Source: Lachnospiraceae bacterium (GTDB lineage: Bacteria; Bacillota; Clostridia; Lachnospirales; Lachnospiraceae). Taken from it: a DNA stretch of 33,137 bases. This document shows, one piece after another, positions 1 through 8,454 of the stretch. The first letter of the stretch is position 1, and every line of letters starts with the position of its first letter. The stretch spans positions 1 to 33,137 of the forward strand of contig JAIDPF010000052.1 in assembly GCA_029062895.1 (NCBI GenBank). Direction: 5' to 3'. A model generated the notes under the pieces. It did not search any database. It was not told the DNA's origin and worked only from the letters and a program-made list of their open reading frames with translations. The position numbers and the translations under genes are program-made.

Positions 1-210
1 ACGCAGTATCTAAAGTATATGATGGTATTTTTTGATAAAGACTGTCGGCGATATTTCTCAATATGGGATAAAAATCTTGAGTTTTGATGGATTCTGAAAG
101 GCTGCTGTGGATCAAATTGCGGAACTCAAGGATTATTCTGCTTGAAAAGCATTTCCCGATATGTTACGCTTGCATTATAAAATAAGTGATTCAAGATAGG
201 GGATAAGAAA
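1..210. other. Window-edge stretch upstream of glf
   Basis: No gene can be identified here. Frame 1 is open from the window edge to a TGA at 85-87 (28 codons) and could be the tail of a truncated upstream gene, but it is too short to assign. The rest is AT-rich leader ending in an AGGGG ribosome binding site just before the TTG start of glf. A TATAAA-like -10 hexamer lies near 176, without a convincing -35. Confidence 0.35.
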
Positions 211-1329
211 TTGAACTACGATTATCTGGTGGTCGGTGCAGGGCTGTTTGGGGCGACATTTGCGCATGAGGCGGCAAAAGCCGGAAAAAAGGTACTGATC
301 ATAGACAAACGGGATCATGTGGGTGGAAACTGCTATACGAAGGAAATAGCAGGAATCCACGTACACTGGTATGGCGCACATATTTTGCATACTTCGAATA
401 AGCGGGTATGGGACTATGTGCAGCAGTTTGCGGAATTTAACCGATACACCAATTCTCCGATTGCAAGATATCAGGACGAGCTATACAATATGCCATTCAA
501 TATGAATACTTTCAGTAAGATGTGGGGGATTACCACACCTGAGGAAGCGAAGGCAAAGATTGCGGAACAGATCGTGGAGGCCGGCATTACGGAGCCAAGA
601 AATCTGGAAGAGCAGGCAATCAGTCTAGTAGGCAGGGACATCTATGAAAAGCTGGTAAAGGGATATACGGAAAAACAGTGGGGAAAGCGTGCCACAGAAC
701 TTCCGGCATTTATTATCAAGCGGCTTCCAGTCCGATTTGTATATGATAACAATTATTTTAATGATCTTTATCAGGGGATTCCGATTGGCGGATATACAAA
801 GATGGTGGAAAAGATGCTTGCTCTGAAAAATATAGAGATTCGCTTGGGAACAGATTATTTTGCTGAGAAAGAAAGTCTGGATATGTTGGCTGATAAGGTT
901 GTGTTTACAGGTATGATCGATCAGTATTTTGAGTATTGTTTTGGTGAGCTGGAGTATCGCAGCTTAAGATTTGAGATGGAAGTACTGGAGCAGGAAAATT
1001 ATCAGGGCAATGCGGTGGTTAATTATACGGAATATGAGGTGCCCCATACAAGAATTATTGAGCATAAGCACTTTGAACTGGGCTGTCAGAGTGGGAAGGT
1101 CAATCCTAGAACAGTAATTACCAGAGAGTATCCTGCTGTATGGAACAAGGGAGAGGAACCCTATTACCCGATGAATGATGAGAAAAATAATGCCGTTTAT
1201 ATGAAATATAAGGAACTTGCGGACAAACAGGATAAAGTGATCTTCGGCGGCAGGCTTGGCTTATATAAATATTTTGATATGCATCAGGTGATAGAAGAAG
1301 CATTGAATCTGGCGGAAGAATGTATTTGA
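211..1329 (+). CDS. glf: UDP-galactopyranose mutase
   Basis: A flavoenzyme that interconverts UDP-galactopyranose and UDP-galactofuranose in the cytoplasm, supplying galactofuranose for surface glycans. The 372-residue length is normal for the family. The N terminus carries a dinucleotide-binding GAGLFGATFA motif followed by the acidic end of strand 2 (IIDKRDHVGGN), and the central region has the family-typical YTEKQWGK stretch. The C terminus keeps FGGRLGLYKYFDMHQ, the second FAD-contacting region. The start is TTG, chosen because an AGGGG ribosome binding site sits about 10 nt upstream and the glycine-rich loop follows at once. It is followed by a short AT-rich hairpin and then an independent tRNA unit, so it is probably the last gene of its transcript. 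galE at 25.4 kb could supply its substrate. Confidence 0.93.
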   Translation: MNYDYLVVGAGLFGATFAHEAAKAGKKVLIIDKRDHVGGNCYTKEIAGIHVHWYGAHILHTSNKRVWDYVQQFAEFNRYTNSPIARYQDELYNMPFNMNTFSKMWGITTPEEAKAKIAEQIVEAGITEPRNLEEQAISLVGRDIYEKLVKGYTEKQWGKRATELPAFIIKRLPVRFVYDNNYFNDLYQGIPIGGYTKMVEKMLALKNIEIRLGTDYFAEKESLDMLADKVVFTGMIDQYFEYCFGELEYRSLRFEMEVLEQENYQGNAVVNYTEYEVPHTRIIEHKHFELGCQSGKVNPRTVITREYPAVWNKGEEPYYPMNDEKNNAVYMKYKELADKQDKVIFGGRLGLYKYFDMHQVIEEALNLAEECI

Positions 1330-1353
1330 AAATACCTTTGAATTAAATAGATA

Positions 1354-1371
1354 AAAAATGCTTGCATTTTT
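1354..1371 (+). terminator. Weak AT-rich hairpin after glf
   Basis: Arms AAAAATG and CATTTTT enclose a CTTG loop. The stem is only 7 bp and GC-poor, so termination may be inefficient. It overlaps the -35 element of the tRNA-Gln promoter. Confidence 0.35.
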
Positions 1372-1390
1372 AATAGTGATAGTTTATAAT
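1362..1390 (+). promoter_or_regulatory. Sigma-A-type promoter of tRNA-Gln
   Basis: TTGCAT (1362-1367), a 17-bp spacer and a perfect TATAAT (1385-1390). The tRNA begins 42 nt after the -10 box, a normal distance for a primary transcript with a processed 5' leader. Confidence 0.75.
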
Positions 1391-1431
1391 GGCTAATGCA
1401 GGCGTGTTACAGATATGTTTTGCGGTCATAT

Positions 1432-1503
1432 AGCGCTATCGCCAAATGGTAAGGCAACGGACTCTGACTCCGTCATTTCAAGGTTCGAATCCTTGTAGCG
1501 CTG
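1432..1503 (+). tRNA. tRNA-Gln (anticodon CUG)
   Basis: A full cloverleaf can be drawn. The 7-bp acceptor stem AGCGCTA/TAGCGCT is perfect. The D arm contains AATGGTAAGGC. The anticodon stem ACGGA/TCCGT holds the 7-base loop CTCTGAC, which puts CTG at positions 34-36, and the T arm CAAGG/CCTTG holds TTCGAAT. The discriminator is G and no CCA is encoded. Anticodon CUG reads CAG glutamine codons. It is a single-gene unit with its own promoter and terminator. Confidence 0.95.
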
Positions 1504-1505
1504 CT

Positions 1506-1535
1506 GGGACTTCGTTTTGAAGTCCCTTTTCTTTT
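1506..1535 (+). terminator. Rho-independent terminator after tRNA-Gln
   Basis: A perfect 8-bp stem GGGACTTC/GAAGTCCC with a 5-base loop is followed by TTTTCTTTT. It starts 3 nt after the tRNA. Confidence 0.9.
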
Positions 1536-1563
1536 AAGAAGAATATATTATGAGAGGATTATT

Positions 1564-2403
1564 ATGTTTCGTTTGGGAGAACTTCAGGAATTAGTAATCG
1601 CAAAAACAGTAGATTTCGGCATATATCTGGAAGAGGAAAACGGCGGACATCAGGAACGTGTTCTGCTCCCGAAGAAACAGGTGCCGGAAGAAATCCGGAT
1701 CGGAGATAAGATCACTGTGTTTTTGTATAAAGATTCCGCGGATCGCCTGATTGCAACGGTCCGTACACCTCGGTTGACGCTTCATGAAACTGCCATGCTG
1801 ACAGTATCGCAGGTGAATAAGATGGGAGCGTTTCTGGACTGGGGTCTTGAAAAGGATCTCTTCCTTCCTTTCAAGCAGCAGACCAAAAAGGTTCGGGAAC
1901 AAGAAGAGGTGCTGGCTGCGCTTTATATTGATAAAAGCGGCAGACTTTGCGCCACAATGAATGTATATCCATATTTGAGCGCGGAAAGCCCTTATCAGAC
2001 AGGGGACGACGTCAGCGGCATTATCTATGAATCCAGTGATAATTATGGTTTATTTGTGGCGGTCGATCAAAAGTATTCCGCAATCATTCCAAAAAATGAA
2101 TCCTATGGAGAACTGTCGATTGGCGACCATATTAAAGCGCGTGTTACGAAGGTGCGTGAGGATGGGAAGCTGAATCTGAGCGTCAGGGAAAAGGCATATC
2201 TGCAGATGAATCCTGACATGGATAAAATACTGGAACTGCTGGACAGCTATGGAGGCGTGCTGCCGTTTACTGAGAAGGCAGCCCCGGAGGTTATCAAACG
2301 GGAAACCGGCATGAGCAAGAATGAATTTAAACGCGCCGTGGGACATCTGTATAAGGAGCGGAAGATCCTAATAGAAAAGGATGGGCACATACGGCGGATA
2401 TAA
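1564..2403 (+). CDS. cvfB: CvfB-like S1-domain RNA-binding protein
   Basis: 279 residues, the usual size for the CvfB/YitL family: tandem S1-type RNA-binding folds followed by a C-terminal winged helix. Successive beta-barrel segments are visible at about residues 1-65 (VDFGIYLEE), 70-135 (KMGAFLDWGLEKDLFLP) and 145-210 (NYGLFVAVDQKYSAIIP, then LNLSVREK), with a winged-helix tail from about 225 (GMSKNEFKRAVGHLYKERKI). In staphylococci CvfB affects virulence gene expression; here the cytoplasmic RNA-binding role is inferred from family only. The ATG is preceded by GAGAGGA. No promoter is visible between the tRNA terminator and this gene, so expression may rely on read-through. Confidence 0.85.
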   Translation: MFRLGELQELVIAKTVDFGIYLEEENGGHQERVLLPKKQVPEEIRIGDKITVFLYKDSADRLIATVRTPRLTLHETAMLTVSQVNKMGAFLDWGLEKDLFLPFKQQTKKVREQEEVLAALYIDKSGRLCATMNVYPYLSAESPYQTGDDVSGIIYESSDNYGLFVAVDQKYSAIIPKNESYGELSIGDHIKARVTKVREDGKLNLSVREKAYLQMNPDMDKILELLDSYGGVLPFTEKAAPEVIKRETGMSKNEFKRAVGHLYKERKILIEKDGHIRRI

Positions 2404-2436
2404 ATTAAGAAAATCAAAAAAATAGTGAGGTTTGGC

Positions 2437-3363
2437 ATGACGGCAAAACGTTCTGGATGGATATTTTTTATAATGACATTGACGTATGTAGTATCTCCAT
2501 ATCTGCTTTTGATAGGAAATATCGGTGAAAGGATGACGCTATCGGATAATCTTTGGATGACCGAAGGAATTGTCGTGATACCGGGGCTTTTATTTGCCAT
2601 ATGCTCAAAGGAACGGTTAAGGGACACCATGGCATTTCATAAGATTCGGATTCCGACAATCTTTCTGGCAGTGCTGTATATTGTCTTATTAGGCCCGCTG
2701 GTTACATTGTGTAACGCGATTACCATGCTGTTTGTGGAAAATACGGCAACGGAAATATTGACGATCGTTTCAGCGATTTCTTTTGGCGGGATGTTTTTCT
2801 TTGTAGGGTTGTTGGCTCCTTTTTGCGAAGAGATCGTTTTCCGGGGAATCCTATACACCGGTTTTCGTAAAAATGGTACGCCGATGCAGGCAATCCTCTG
2901 GACCGCCATCCTGTTCGGGCTGTTTCATATGAACTTGAATCAGATGGTTTATGCTACGGTACTCGGCATAGCATTTGGATTGCTAAGGGAGGCAACCGGC
3001 AATATCTGGGCAGGGATCATCGGGCATATATCGATTAACAGTTATAGCGTAATTTTGTACTATCTGCAGAGCAACCTGTCTGCGGAGGATCTGGTCGGAG
3101 CGGAGAGTGTACTGACACAGGATGCGCTGCTGGTTACGATAGGAGTCTATCTGATCATTGCATTGATTGCAACTGCGTTAGCGGTCTGTGTACTATCTGC
3201 GATTGCCAAATTAGAAAATGGGGAGGATTATCTTCGTCAGGTATTTACAAAGAAAGAGGCAGGCAGAATATGGTCGATTCCTTTGTGGCTTGGGATCATG
3301 GTCTGTGTCGGAACGATCATATTGGAAATTATAATTTCTAAGGGAATGTTGCCGATATCCTGA
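2437..3363 (+). CDS. CPBP (CAAX/Abi-type) intramembrane metalloprotease
   Basis: A 308-residue polytopic membrane protein of the CPBP family. The family signature is complete: paired glutamates E131-E132 with R136 (EEIVFRG), a first histidine H164 (LFHMN) and a second histidine H197 (IIGHISINS), which together form the proposed metal site in the membrane. Family members range from prenyl-protein proteases to bacteriocin self-immunity proteins; the substrate here is unknown. The start is placed at ATG 2437 because GTGAGG lies 6 nt before it; the alternative in-frame GTG at 2425 lies inside that ribosome binding site and has none of its own. It follows the cvfB-like gene by 33 nt and probably shares its transcript. 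Confidence 0.85.
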   Translation: MTAKRSGWIFFIMTLTYVVSPYLLLIGNIGERMTLSDNLWMTEGIVVIPGLLFAICSKERLRDTMAFHKIRIPTIFLAVLYIVLLGPLVTLCNAITMLFVENTATEILTIVSAISFGGMFFFVGLLAPFCEEIVFRGILYTGFRKNGTPMQAILWTAILFGLFHMNLNQMVYATVLGIAFGLLREATGNIWAGIIGHISINSYSVILYYLQSNLSAEDLVGAESVLTQDALLVTIGVYLIIALIATALAVCVLSAIAKLENGEDYLRQVFTKKEAGRIWSIPLWLGIMVCVGTIILEIIISKGMLPIS

Positions 3364-3367
3364 CAAT

Positions 3368-3399
3368 AAAAAGAGCTGACGTGTATGTCGGCTCTTTTT
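3368..3399. terminator. Bidirectional terminator between CPBP gene and yjfB
   Basis: AAAAAGAGCTGAC pairs with GTCGGCTCTTTTT (one G-U) around a 6-base loop. The A-run and T-run on opposite sides let it terminate transcripts arriving from both convergent genes. Confidence 0.85.
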
Positions 3400-3443
3400 A
3401 AAAGTATCATATTTTTCAGTATGAAAAGAGTAGCTTTTAAGTA

Positions 3444-3635
3444 TTAAACACTCATGTCAAAATTTCCTCCGATATGAGGATTCACTGAAAGTTCCATCTG
3501 AGCGGCATTCAACATCTTCATAAGTCCGGCTCCTGCTGCTTCCTGATTATCCAATGCCTTGGAAAGTACGGCGGTTCCAATATCTGATAATGAGGCATTC
3601 TGTGCCAAGCTGGTTGACAATCTTGCAATATCCAT
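3444..3635 (-). CDS. yjfB: YjfB-family putative motility protein
   Basis: A 63-residue protein matching the small YjfB family: an N-terminal MDIARLSTSLAQ helix, a central alpha-helical stretch and the conserved end VNPHIGGNFDMSV, close to the family pattern SVxPHLGxxIDI. The function is not established; the family name comes from association with motility regulons. No signal peptide is visible. The ATG is preceded on the minus strand by AGAAAGG, and a near-consensus sigma-A promoter lies about 50 bp upstream. No flagellar gene lies nearby, so this is an isolated single-gene unit. Confidence 0.8.
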   Translation of the reverse strand: MDIARLSTSLAQNASLSDIGTAVLSKALDNQEAAGAGLMKMLNAAQMELSVNPHIGGNFDMSV

Positions 3636-3684
3636 TTTATTGTACCAACCTTTCTTTTAAGTTTCGAGAATATTTCTTAATATA

Positions 3685-3713
3685 ATTATCTGACAAAAAG
3701 GAGAAATTGTCAA
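3685..3713 (-). promoter_or_regulatory. Strong sigma-A promoter of yjfB
   Basis: Read on the minus strand: consensus TTGACA (3713-3708), a 17-bp spacer and GATAAT (3690-3685). I looked for a sigma-D flagellar promoter and saw none. Confidence 0.75.
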
Positions 3714-3764
3714 GTAAAGAAAAAATTTTGGTAAAAGATAACAAATTAACATAATTTTGATATA

Positions 3765-3792
3765 GTGACATAATTCGAACAAAATGTATAAT
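3765..3792 (+). promoter_or_regulatory. Candidate promoter of the PucR-type regulator
   Basis: GTGACA (3765-3770), a 16-bp spacer and TATAAT (3787-3792). The surroundings are very AT-rich, so chance matches are possible. Confidence 0.4.
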
Positions 3793-3959
3793 ATTTAACT
3801 ATAAATATATAGATTTTTTTGTATAAATGTATTAAAATGTAAAATATGTGAATTAAGATGTGCGAAATAAGGGGAATTTCTTTTTGGTTATTTTGCATAT
3901 CAGTGAATTAAGAAATCGGGAGAAGCCATAATGAAAGACGCTTCGGAATGGAGGAAAAG

Positions 3960-5051
3960 ATGATTTCAAATCAGATATTGCAGGGGACACTGGATGGTAT
4001 GATGAACATTGCCCATGTAGAACTCTGTGTGACAGATACGGAGGGGAAAAGCGTTGTATCTACCATGTCGGAAAAAAAGGATTTTGGGAATGCAGTAGTA
4101 GAATTTGTGAAATCACCGGCTGACAGCCAGGAGATCCAGAACTGTCAGTTTTTTAAGATCTTTGATGAGCAGCAGTTGGAATACATACTGATTGCGTCTG
4201 GTGTCAGTGAGAATGCCTATCTGGTTGGAAAGATGGCGGCATTTCAACTGCAAAGTCTTCTGGTGGCTTATAAAGAGCGTTTTAATAAAGACAATTTTAT
4301 CAAAAATCTTCTGTTGGACAATCTGCTTCTGGTAGATATTTATAGCAGAGCGAAAAAGCTGCATCTTCAGATTGATATGAAGAGAGTGGTCCTGATTGTG
4401 GAAACGGCTTCCGGCAAAGACAACAATACGCTGGAGTATGTGAAGGATTGTGTGGGCCTCAGTGGCAGCAAGGAGATCGTTACTGCTGTGGATGAGAATA
4501 ATGTGATCATCGTAAAGGAACTTCCCGATAAACAGGACAAGGCGGAGATCGAAAAGACAGCACAGCAGATCGTGGCGTATCTGAACAAAGAGGGCATTGA
4601 GGGAGTGCGCCTTGCGTATGGAACTACGGTGGGTGAGATCAAGGAAGTCAGTCGTTCTTATAAAGAAGCGAAATTGGCGCTGGATGTCGGGAAGATCTTC
4701 TTTTCTGACAAGGTGATCATTCCTTATAGCGAGCTTGGTATCGGACGATTGATCTATCAGCTTCCGATCCCGCTCTGTAAGATGTTCATCAAGGAGATTT
4801 TTGCCGGAAAGAGTCCGGATGAATTTGACGAGGAAACCTTGATGACGATCAATAAGTTTTTTGAAAACAGCTTAAACGTATCGGAAACGTCGAGGCAACT
4901 CTTTATCCATAGAAATACGCTGGTATATCGACTGGATAAACTGCAGAAGAGCACCAACCTTGATCTTAGGGTATTTGAGGATGCTATTACTTTCAGGATT
5001 GCGTTGATGGTAGTCAGATATATGAAATACATGGAAGATCAGGAGTTCTAG
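3960..5051 (+). CDS. PucR/CdaR-type transcriptional regulator
   Basis: 363 residues. The N-terminal ~120 residues look like a sensor domain (MISNQILQGTLDGM, LCVTDTEGKSV). The middle (about 125-260) resembles the GGDEF-like region of PucR/CdaR proteins, and the last ~65 residues form the PucR-type helix-turn-helix (FFENSLNVSETSRQLFIHRN, followed by TLVYRLDKLQ). CdaR relatives respond to sugar diacids, but the ligand here is unknown. The start is set at ATG 3960 because GGAGG lies 5 nt before it; the ATG at 3948 would put that site inside the gene. It ends 24 nt before ftsE with no promoter or terminator between, so regulator and division genes are probably cotranscribed. Confidence 0.82.
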   Translation: MISNQILQGTLDGMMNIAHVELCVTDTEGKSVVSTMSEKKDFGNAVVEFVKSPADSQEIQNCQFFKIFDEQQLEYILIASGVSENAYLVGKMAAFQLQSLLVAYKERFNKDNFIKNLLLDNLLLVDIYSRAKKLHLQIDMKRVVLIVETASGKDNNTLEYVKDCVGLSGSKEIVTAVDENNVIIVKELPDKQDKAEIEKTAQQIVAYLNKEGIEGVRLAYGTTVGEIKEVSRSYKEAKLALDVGKIFFSDKVIIPYSELGIGRLIYQLPIPLCKMFIKEIFAGKSPDEFDEETLMTINKFFENSLNVSETSRQLFIHRNTLVYRLDKLQKSTNLDLRVFEDAITFRIALMVVRYMKYMEDQEF

Positions 5052-5075
5052 GGGAAGAGATATTAGGAGGAACAG

Positions 5076-6191
5076 ATGGCGGATAAGAATTTATTAAATA
5101 ATACGGAAGATCTGCGCGCAGCGATCGCGGAGCTGCAGATGAGGATAGAGGCGCGTGACCGGCAGAAGGAAGAAAGCGAAAATCTCGAAAATTCATGGAT
5201 CCATAAAGAGGATAATGATGGGACGGAAACAGAAGAAGAGATTTATGACGACCAGTCTCAGGAATTGTACGAGGATGCGAGTGAAAGTTCGCTAACAGAA
5301 AGAAAAAAGCGTATCATCCGGGAAACGACAGGAGAGGATGTGGATCCGGAGTCGGAGTATAAGGACGTTATAGCGAGAGACCGTCGGAATGAGAAAGTAA
5401 AAGCCGATTCTCACTCTCCAAAAGAACAGCCGCCGCGTGAAACAAGGAACACACATGCCAATTCCGGCGGAAAAAGAAGAAGGAACAGGGCAGACGGAGA
5501 TGTGATCATTTCTTTAAAGAATGTCAGCAAGTCTTATGTTAAGGATGTTCCGGCCCTTTCCAATGTCAATATCCAGATTAGGAGAGGAGAGTTTGTGTTT
5601 ATCGTTGGCAGCAGTGGTTCCGGTAAATCTACGCTGATCAGGCTTTTGCTCCGGGAACTGAAACCGACGTCCGGCTCTATCATGGTCAACGGTTTGCAGG
5701 TGGATAAACTCAGGCGCGGCAAGATACCGAAGCTTCGCAGGAGTATGGGCGTTGTATTTCAGGATTTCAGGCTGTTGAAAGACAGAAATGTCTATGAAAA
5801 TGTTGCATTTGCGCAGCGTATTATACAGACGCCGCTTAGGGAGATGAAGCGTAATGTGCCTAATATGCTGGCAACGGTGGGACTGGCCGGTAAATATAAG
5901 GCCAATCCGGATGAACTATCCGGAGGAGAGCAGCAGCGCGTGGCAATCGCAAGAGCTCTTGTCAACAGACCGCCAATCCTCGTGGCAGATGAGCCGACCG
6001 GAAATCTGGATCCTAAGAATACGATGGAGATCATGCATCTGTTAGAGAAGATCAATGAGAGTGGTACTACGGTGATCGTGGTGACGCATGATGATAAGAT
6101 GGTGGACGAGATGAAAAAGCGTGTGATCACGATCCGCAAGGGTGTCGTGATCAGCGATGAGGAAAAGGGTGGATACAGCAATGAAGGTTAG
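5076..6191 (+). CDS. ftsE: FtsE cell-division ATPase with long N-terminal extension
   Basis: The ABC ATPase of the FtsEX complex, which sits under the membrane and controls peptidoglycan hydrolases. The ATPase occupies residues ~142-371 and is complete: Walker [10 protein letters not shown] (178-186), Q-loop Q229, signature LSGGEQQR (281-288), Walker B ILVADEP (301-307) and H-loop H338. The family is normally about 225-230 residues; this protein is 371 because ~140 residues precede the domain. That extension starts helical ([18 protein letters not shown]), becomes acidic and then basic (GGKRRRNR), and looks disordered. The start is supported by AGGAGG just upstream of ATG 5076 and no equally good internal site was seen, so the extension is probably translated. 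ftsX overlaps its end by 11 nt. Confidence 0.93.
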   Translation: MADKNLLNNTEDLRAAIAELQMRIEARDRQKEESENLENSWIHKEDNDGTETEEEIYDDQSQELYEDASESSLTERKKRIIRETTGEDVDPESEYKDVIARDRRNEKVKADSHSPKEQPPRETRNTHANSGGKRRRNRADGDVIISLKNVSKSYVKDVPALSNVNIQIRRGEFVFIVGSSGSGKSTLIRLLLRELKPTSGSIMVNGLQVDKLRRGKIPKLRRSMGVVFQDFRLLKDRNVYENVAFAQRIIQTPLREMKRNVPNMLATVGLAGKYKANPDELSGGEQQRVAIARALVNRPPILVADEPTGNLDPKNTMEIMHLLEKINESGTTVIVVTHDDKMVDEMKKRVITIRKGVVISDEEKGGYSNEG

Positions 6192-7077
6192 CACATTATT
6201 TTATGTAATTTATCAGGGATTTCGGAATACAATTAAAAATAAGTGGTTTACGCTTGCGTCGGTAGCAACCATTGCGGCCTGTCTGTTTTTGTTCGGTATC
6301 TTTTACGCGGTAATCGCCAATTTTCAGAATATTGTAAAAACCGCGGAGGAAGGGGTTTCTGTTACCGTATTTTTTGAAAAAGGGACGCCTGATGAGCGGA
6401 TTGCCCAGATCGGTGATATGATAAGGGCTCATACGGCAGTTGCAAGCGCCAATTTTATCTCTGCGTCGGAAGCATGGGAGGATTTTAAGGTAGAATATTT
6501 GGAGGGATACGCGGATGGATTTACGGAGAATCCGCTTGCCAATTCCATGAATTATGAGATTTATTTAAATGATGTATCGCGTCAGGCGGAATTAGTAGCT
6601 TATCTGGAGGGAATTGAAGGCGTCAGACGCGTCAATCGTTCGGAGGTGACTGCGAATACTTTAATGGGCGTGAATTCGCTGGTGGCCTATGTATCAATTG
6701 GTATGATCGCGATTTTGCTGGCAGTATCGATTTTCCTGATTTCTAATACGGTCATGATCGGTATTTCAGTCCGAAAGGATGAGATTGCGATTATGAAATA
6801 TATCGGCGCAACGGATTTCTTCGTGCGGTCTCCATTTGTGATCGAGGGTATTCTCATCGGCGCGTTGGGATCGCTGGTGCCTCTTGGCATTATCTATCTT
6901 TTGTATAATGAAATGTTGGTTTATATTATGGAGCATTTTTCGGTTCTGACCAAACTTTTGGCATTTGTGCCGGTGGGAGAGGTATTTCACTATCTGGTGC
7001 CGATCTCGCTGGGTGTGGGGATTGGGATCGGATTTATCGGAAGTTTTGTAACGGTTAAGAGACATATTAAAGTCTAG
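6181..7077 (+). CDS. ftsX: FtsX cell-division membrane protein
   Basis: The membrane partner of FtsE, 298 residues, near the family's normal size. It has a short cytoplasmic N terminus, TM1 at about 21-44, an extracellular domain (about 45-165) that in other firmicutes contacts a coiled-coil hydrolase, and three further TM segments (around [33 protein letters not shown] and [13 protein letters not shown]). The start at ATG 6181 fits the family N terminus [13 protein letters not shown], with GGTGG 8 nt upstream; the in-frame ATG at 6157 would only add residues inside ftsE. The 11-nt overlap with ftsE suggests translational coupling. The M23 gene begins 13 nt after the stop. Confidence 0.93.
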   Translation: MKVSTLFYVIYQGFRNTIKNKWFTLASVATIAACLFLFGIFYAVIANFQNIVKTAEEGVSVTVFFEKGTPDERIAQIGDMIRAHTAVASANFISASEAWEDFKVEYLEGYADGFTENPLANSMNYEIYLNDVSRQAELVAYLEGIEGVRRVNRSEVTANTLMGVNSLVAYVSIGMIAILLAVSIFLISNTVMIGISVRKDEIAIMKYIGATDFFVRSPFVIEGILIGALGSLVPLGIIYLLYNEMLVYIMEHFSVLTKLLAFVPVGEVFHYLVPISLGVGIGIGFIGSFVTVKRHIKV

Positions 7078-7090
7078 TGTGGAGGTACTT

Positions 7091-8311
7091 ATGAAGGTAA
7101 GGTACAGATTATGCATGGGACTTTGTCTGGCAGCGCTGATGATCTTAAATGTCAGTGCGGTCAGCAGGGCGGATAATGACGAATATATTGATGGACTGCG
7201 GGCGAGCATCAGTGAAAAGGAAGATGAATTGGATGGGCTGGAGAGTCAAAAAGCTGCGCTTCAAAGTGGGCGCAGTAATCTGCAGAGTATCGTAAACGGT
7301 CTGGAAGCTACCAAAAATGAGATGTCACAGTATGTTGCGGAGTTGGATGCTCAGGTGGCGGATATCCAGAACAATATTGATTCTCTGAATGAATTGATTG
7401 AAACCAAAGAAGCGGAAATAGCGCAGACGCAGGAGGAGCTGATTCAGGCGGAGCAGGTGGCGGCGGACCAATATGAGGCAATGAAAGCGCGTATTCAGTT
7501 TATGTATGAACAGGGTGATACGCTGTATCTGGAGATGCTTCTGAATTCGGATTCGTTTGCGGATATGCTGAATAAAGCGGATTATATCGAGCAGTTGTCT
7601 GCTTATGACAGAGGAAAACTGGAGGAATACCAGTTGGTGGTAGAATATACGGAACTCTGCAGGCAGGAATTGCTTTCGGAGCGGGAACTATTGGAGGAAG
7701 CAAAGGTAGTAGCACAGGAAGAGCAGAACAATCTGAATGCACTGATTGATGAAAAGGAGGTCCAGATCACTGCGTATGAGTCGGATATCGCGACCAAGGA
7801 GCAGGCGATTCGGGAATATGACGCGGAGATAGCGGAGCAGAATCAGATCATTGCTGCACTAGAAGCGCAGATTGCTGCGGATCAGGCGGCTTTGGCAGAG
7901 GCAACAAGACTAAAATATGACGGTGGTATCTTTATCTGGCCGGCACCCAGCTATACAAGAATATCCGACCCTTTTGGATGGCGTATGCATCCCACTTTAA
8001 GGGTGGAAAAATTTCATAACGGAATAGATATGGCGGCACCAGGAGGTTCTCCGATCTTAGCGGCATATGACGGCAGGGTGGTGGCTTCCGGTTATTCCTC
8101 CAGTATGGGCAATTATATCATGATCGATCACGGTGATAAATTATATACGATCTATATGCATGCTTCAGCATTGTATGTATCGACTGGGGATTATGTAGTG
8201 AGAGGACAGAAGATTGCCGCGGTAGGCACGACAGGGAGAAGTACAGGCAATCATCTGCATTTTGGGGTGCGTCTGAATGGTCAGTACGTGGATCCGAATA
8301 ATTATTTATGA
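7091..8311 (+). CDS. Secreted coiled-coil M23 peptidoglycan hydrolase (PcsB/CwlO/EnvC-like)
   Basis: 406 residues: a signal peptide (about 1-27, ending near VSRA), a long Glu/Gln-rich coiled coil (about 30-275) and a C-terminal LytM/M23 zinc endopeptidase. Metal and catalytic residues are present: H309 and D313 in HNGID, and H388/H390 in HLHFG. It probably cleaves peptide cross-links outside the membrane during division. Placement directly behind ftsEX matches the known partnership in which FtsX's outer domain activates a coiled-coil hydrolase (PcsB in streptococci, EnvC as adaptor in E. coli). The start at ATG 7091 has GGAGG 5 nt upstream; an in-frame GTG at 7079 is rejected. The partnership with this FtsEX is inferred from order and architecture. 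Confidence 0.92.
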   Translation: MKVRYRLCMGLCLAALMILNVSAVSRADNDEYIDGLRASISEKEDELDGLESQKAALQSGRSNLQSIVNGLEATKNEMSQYVAELDAQVADIQNNIDSLNELIETKEAEIAQTQEELIQAEQVAADQYEAMKARIQFMYEQGDTLYLEMLLNSDSFADMLNKADYIEQLSAYDRGKLEEYQLVVEYTELCRQELLSERELLEEAKVVAQEEQNNLNALIDEKEVQITAYESDIATKEQAIREYDAEIAEQNQIIAALEAQIAADQAALAEATRLKYDGGIFIWPAPSYTRISDPFGWRMHPTLRVEKFHNGIDMAAPGGSPILAAYDGRVVASGYSSSMGNYIMIDHGDKLYTIYMHASALYVSTGDYVVRGQKIAAVGTTGRSTGNHLHFGVRLNGQYVDPNNYL

Positions 8312-8332
8312 CACGATGTTTCTGAAGTGTTA

Positions 8333-8359
8333 GATTGAAAAATCAAAGATTTTTCAATC
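8333..8359 (+). terminator. Perfect 12-bp hairpin after the M23 gene
   Basis: GATTGAAAAATC pairs perfectly with GATTTTTCAATC around AAA. No U-run follows the stem; the T-run lies inside its right arm. It may end or slow ftsEX-M23 transcripts, or be the upstream part of the dispersed repeat that follows. Confidence 0.5.
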
Positions 8360-8417
8360 GCAAATTTGTACCTGCGGCCCAAATTTGCAGGTTACGGAAA
8401 GACATGGTTGTTGATAT
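8360..8417 (+). repeat. Dispersed hairpin-tailed repeat, copy 1
   Basis: GCAAATTTG (8360-8368) pairs with CAAATTTGC (8380-8388), and CCTGC/GCAGG (8371-8391) forms an alternative stem. From 8371 the 47 bases align without gaps to 31144-31190; 28 of the last 31 bases are identical, beginning GCAGGTTACGGAAAG. Both copies lie on the + strand just upstream of an envelope-protein gene. Confidence 0.6.
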
Positions 8418-8454
8418 ACAAATAGAATGAATTAGGAAAGGCGTGGGAAGGGAT

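Larger units (their letters stand above)
3636..3959. other. AT-rich divergent intergenic region
   Basis: About 320 bp without a gene, between divergent yjfB and the PucR-type regulator. It holds the yjfB promoter near 3700 and a candidate promoter for the regulator near 3780. The regulator would then have a leader of about 160 nt in which I see no clear structured element. Confidence 0.6.

Noticed and set aside
1-87. Truncated upstream gene in frame 1
   Set aside because: Only 28 codons without recognisable motif; an open frame of this length is expected by chance.
3948-3959. Upstream ATG start for the PucR-type regulator
   Set aside because: The GGAGG for the downstream ATG lies inside this segment, and family N termini begin at MISNQ-type sequence.
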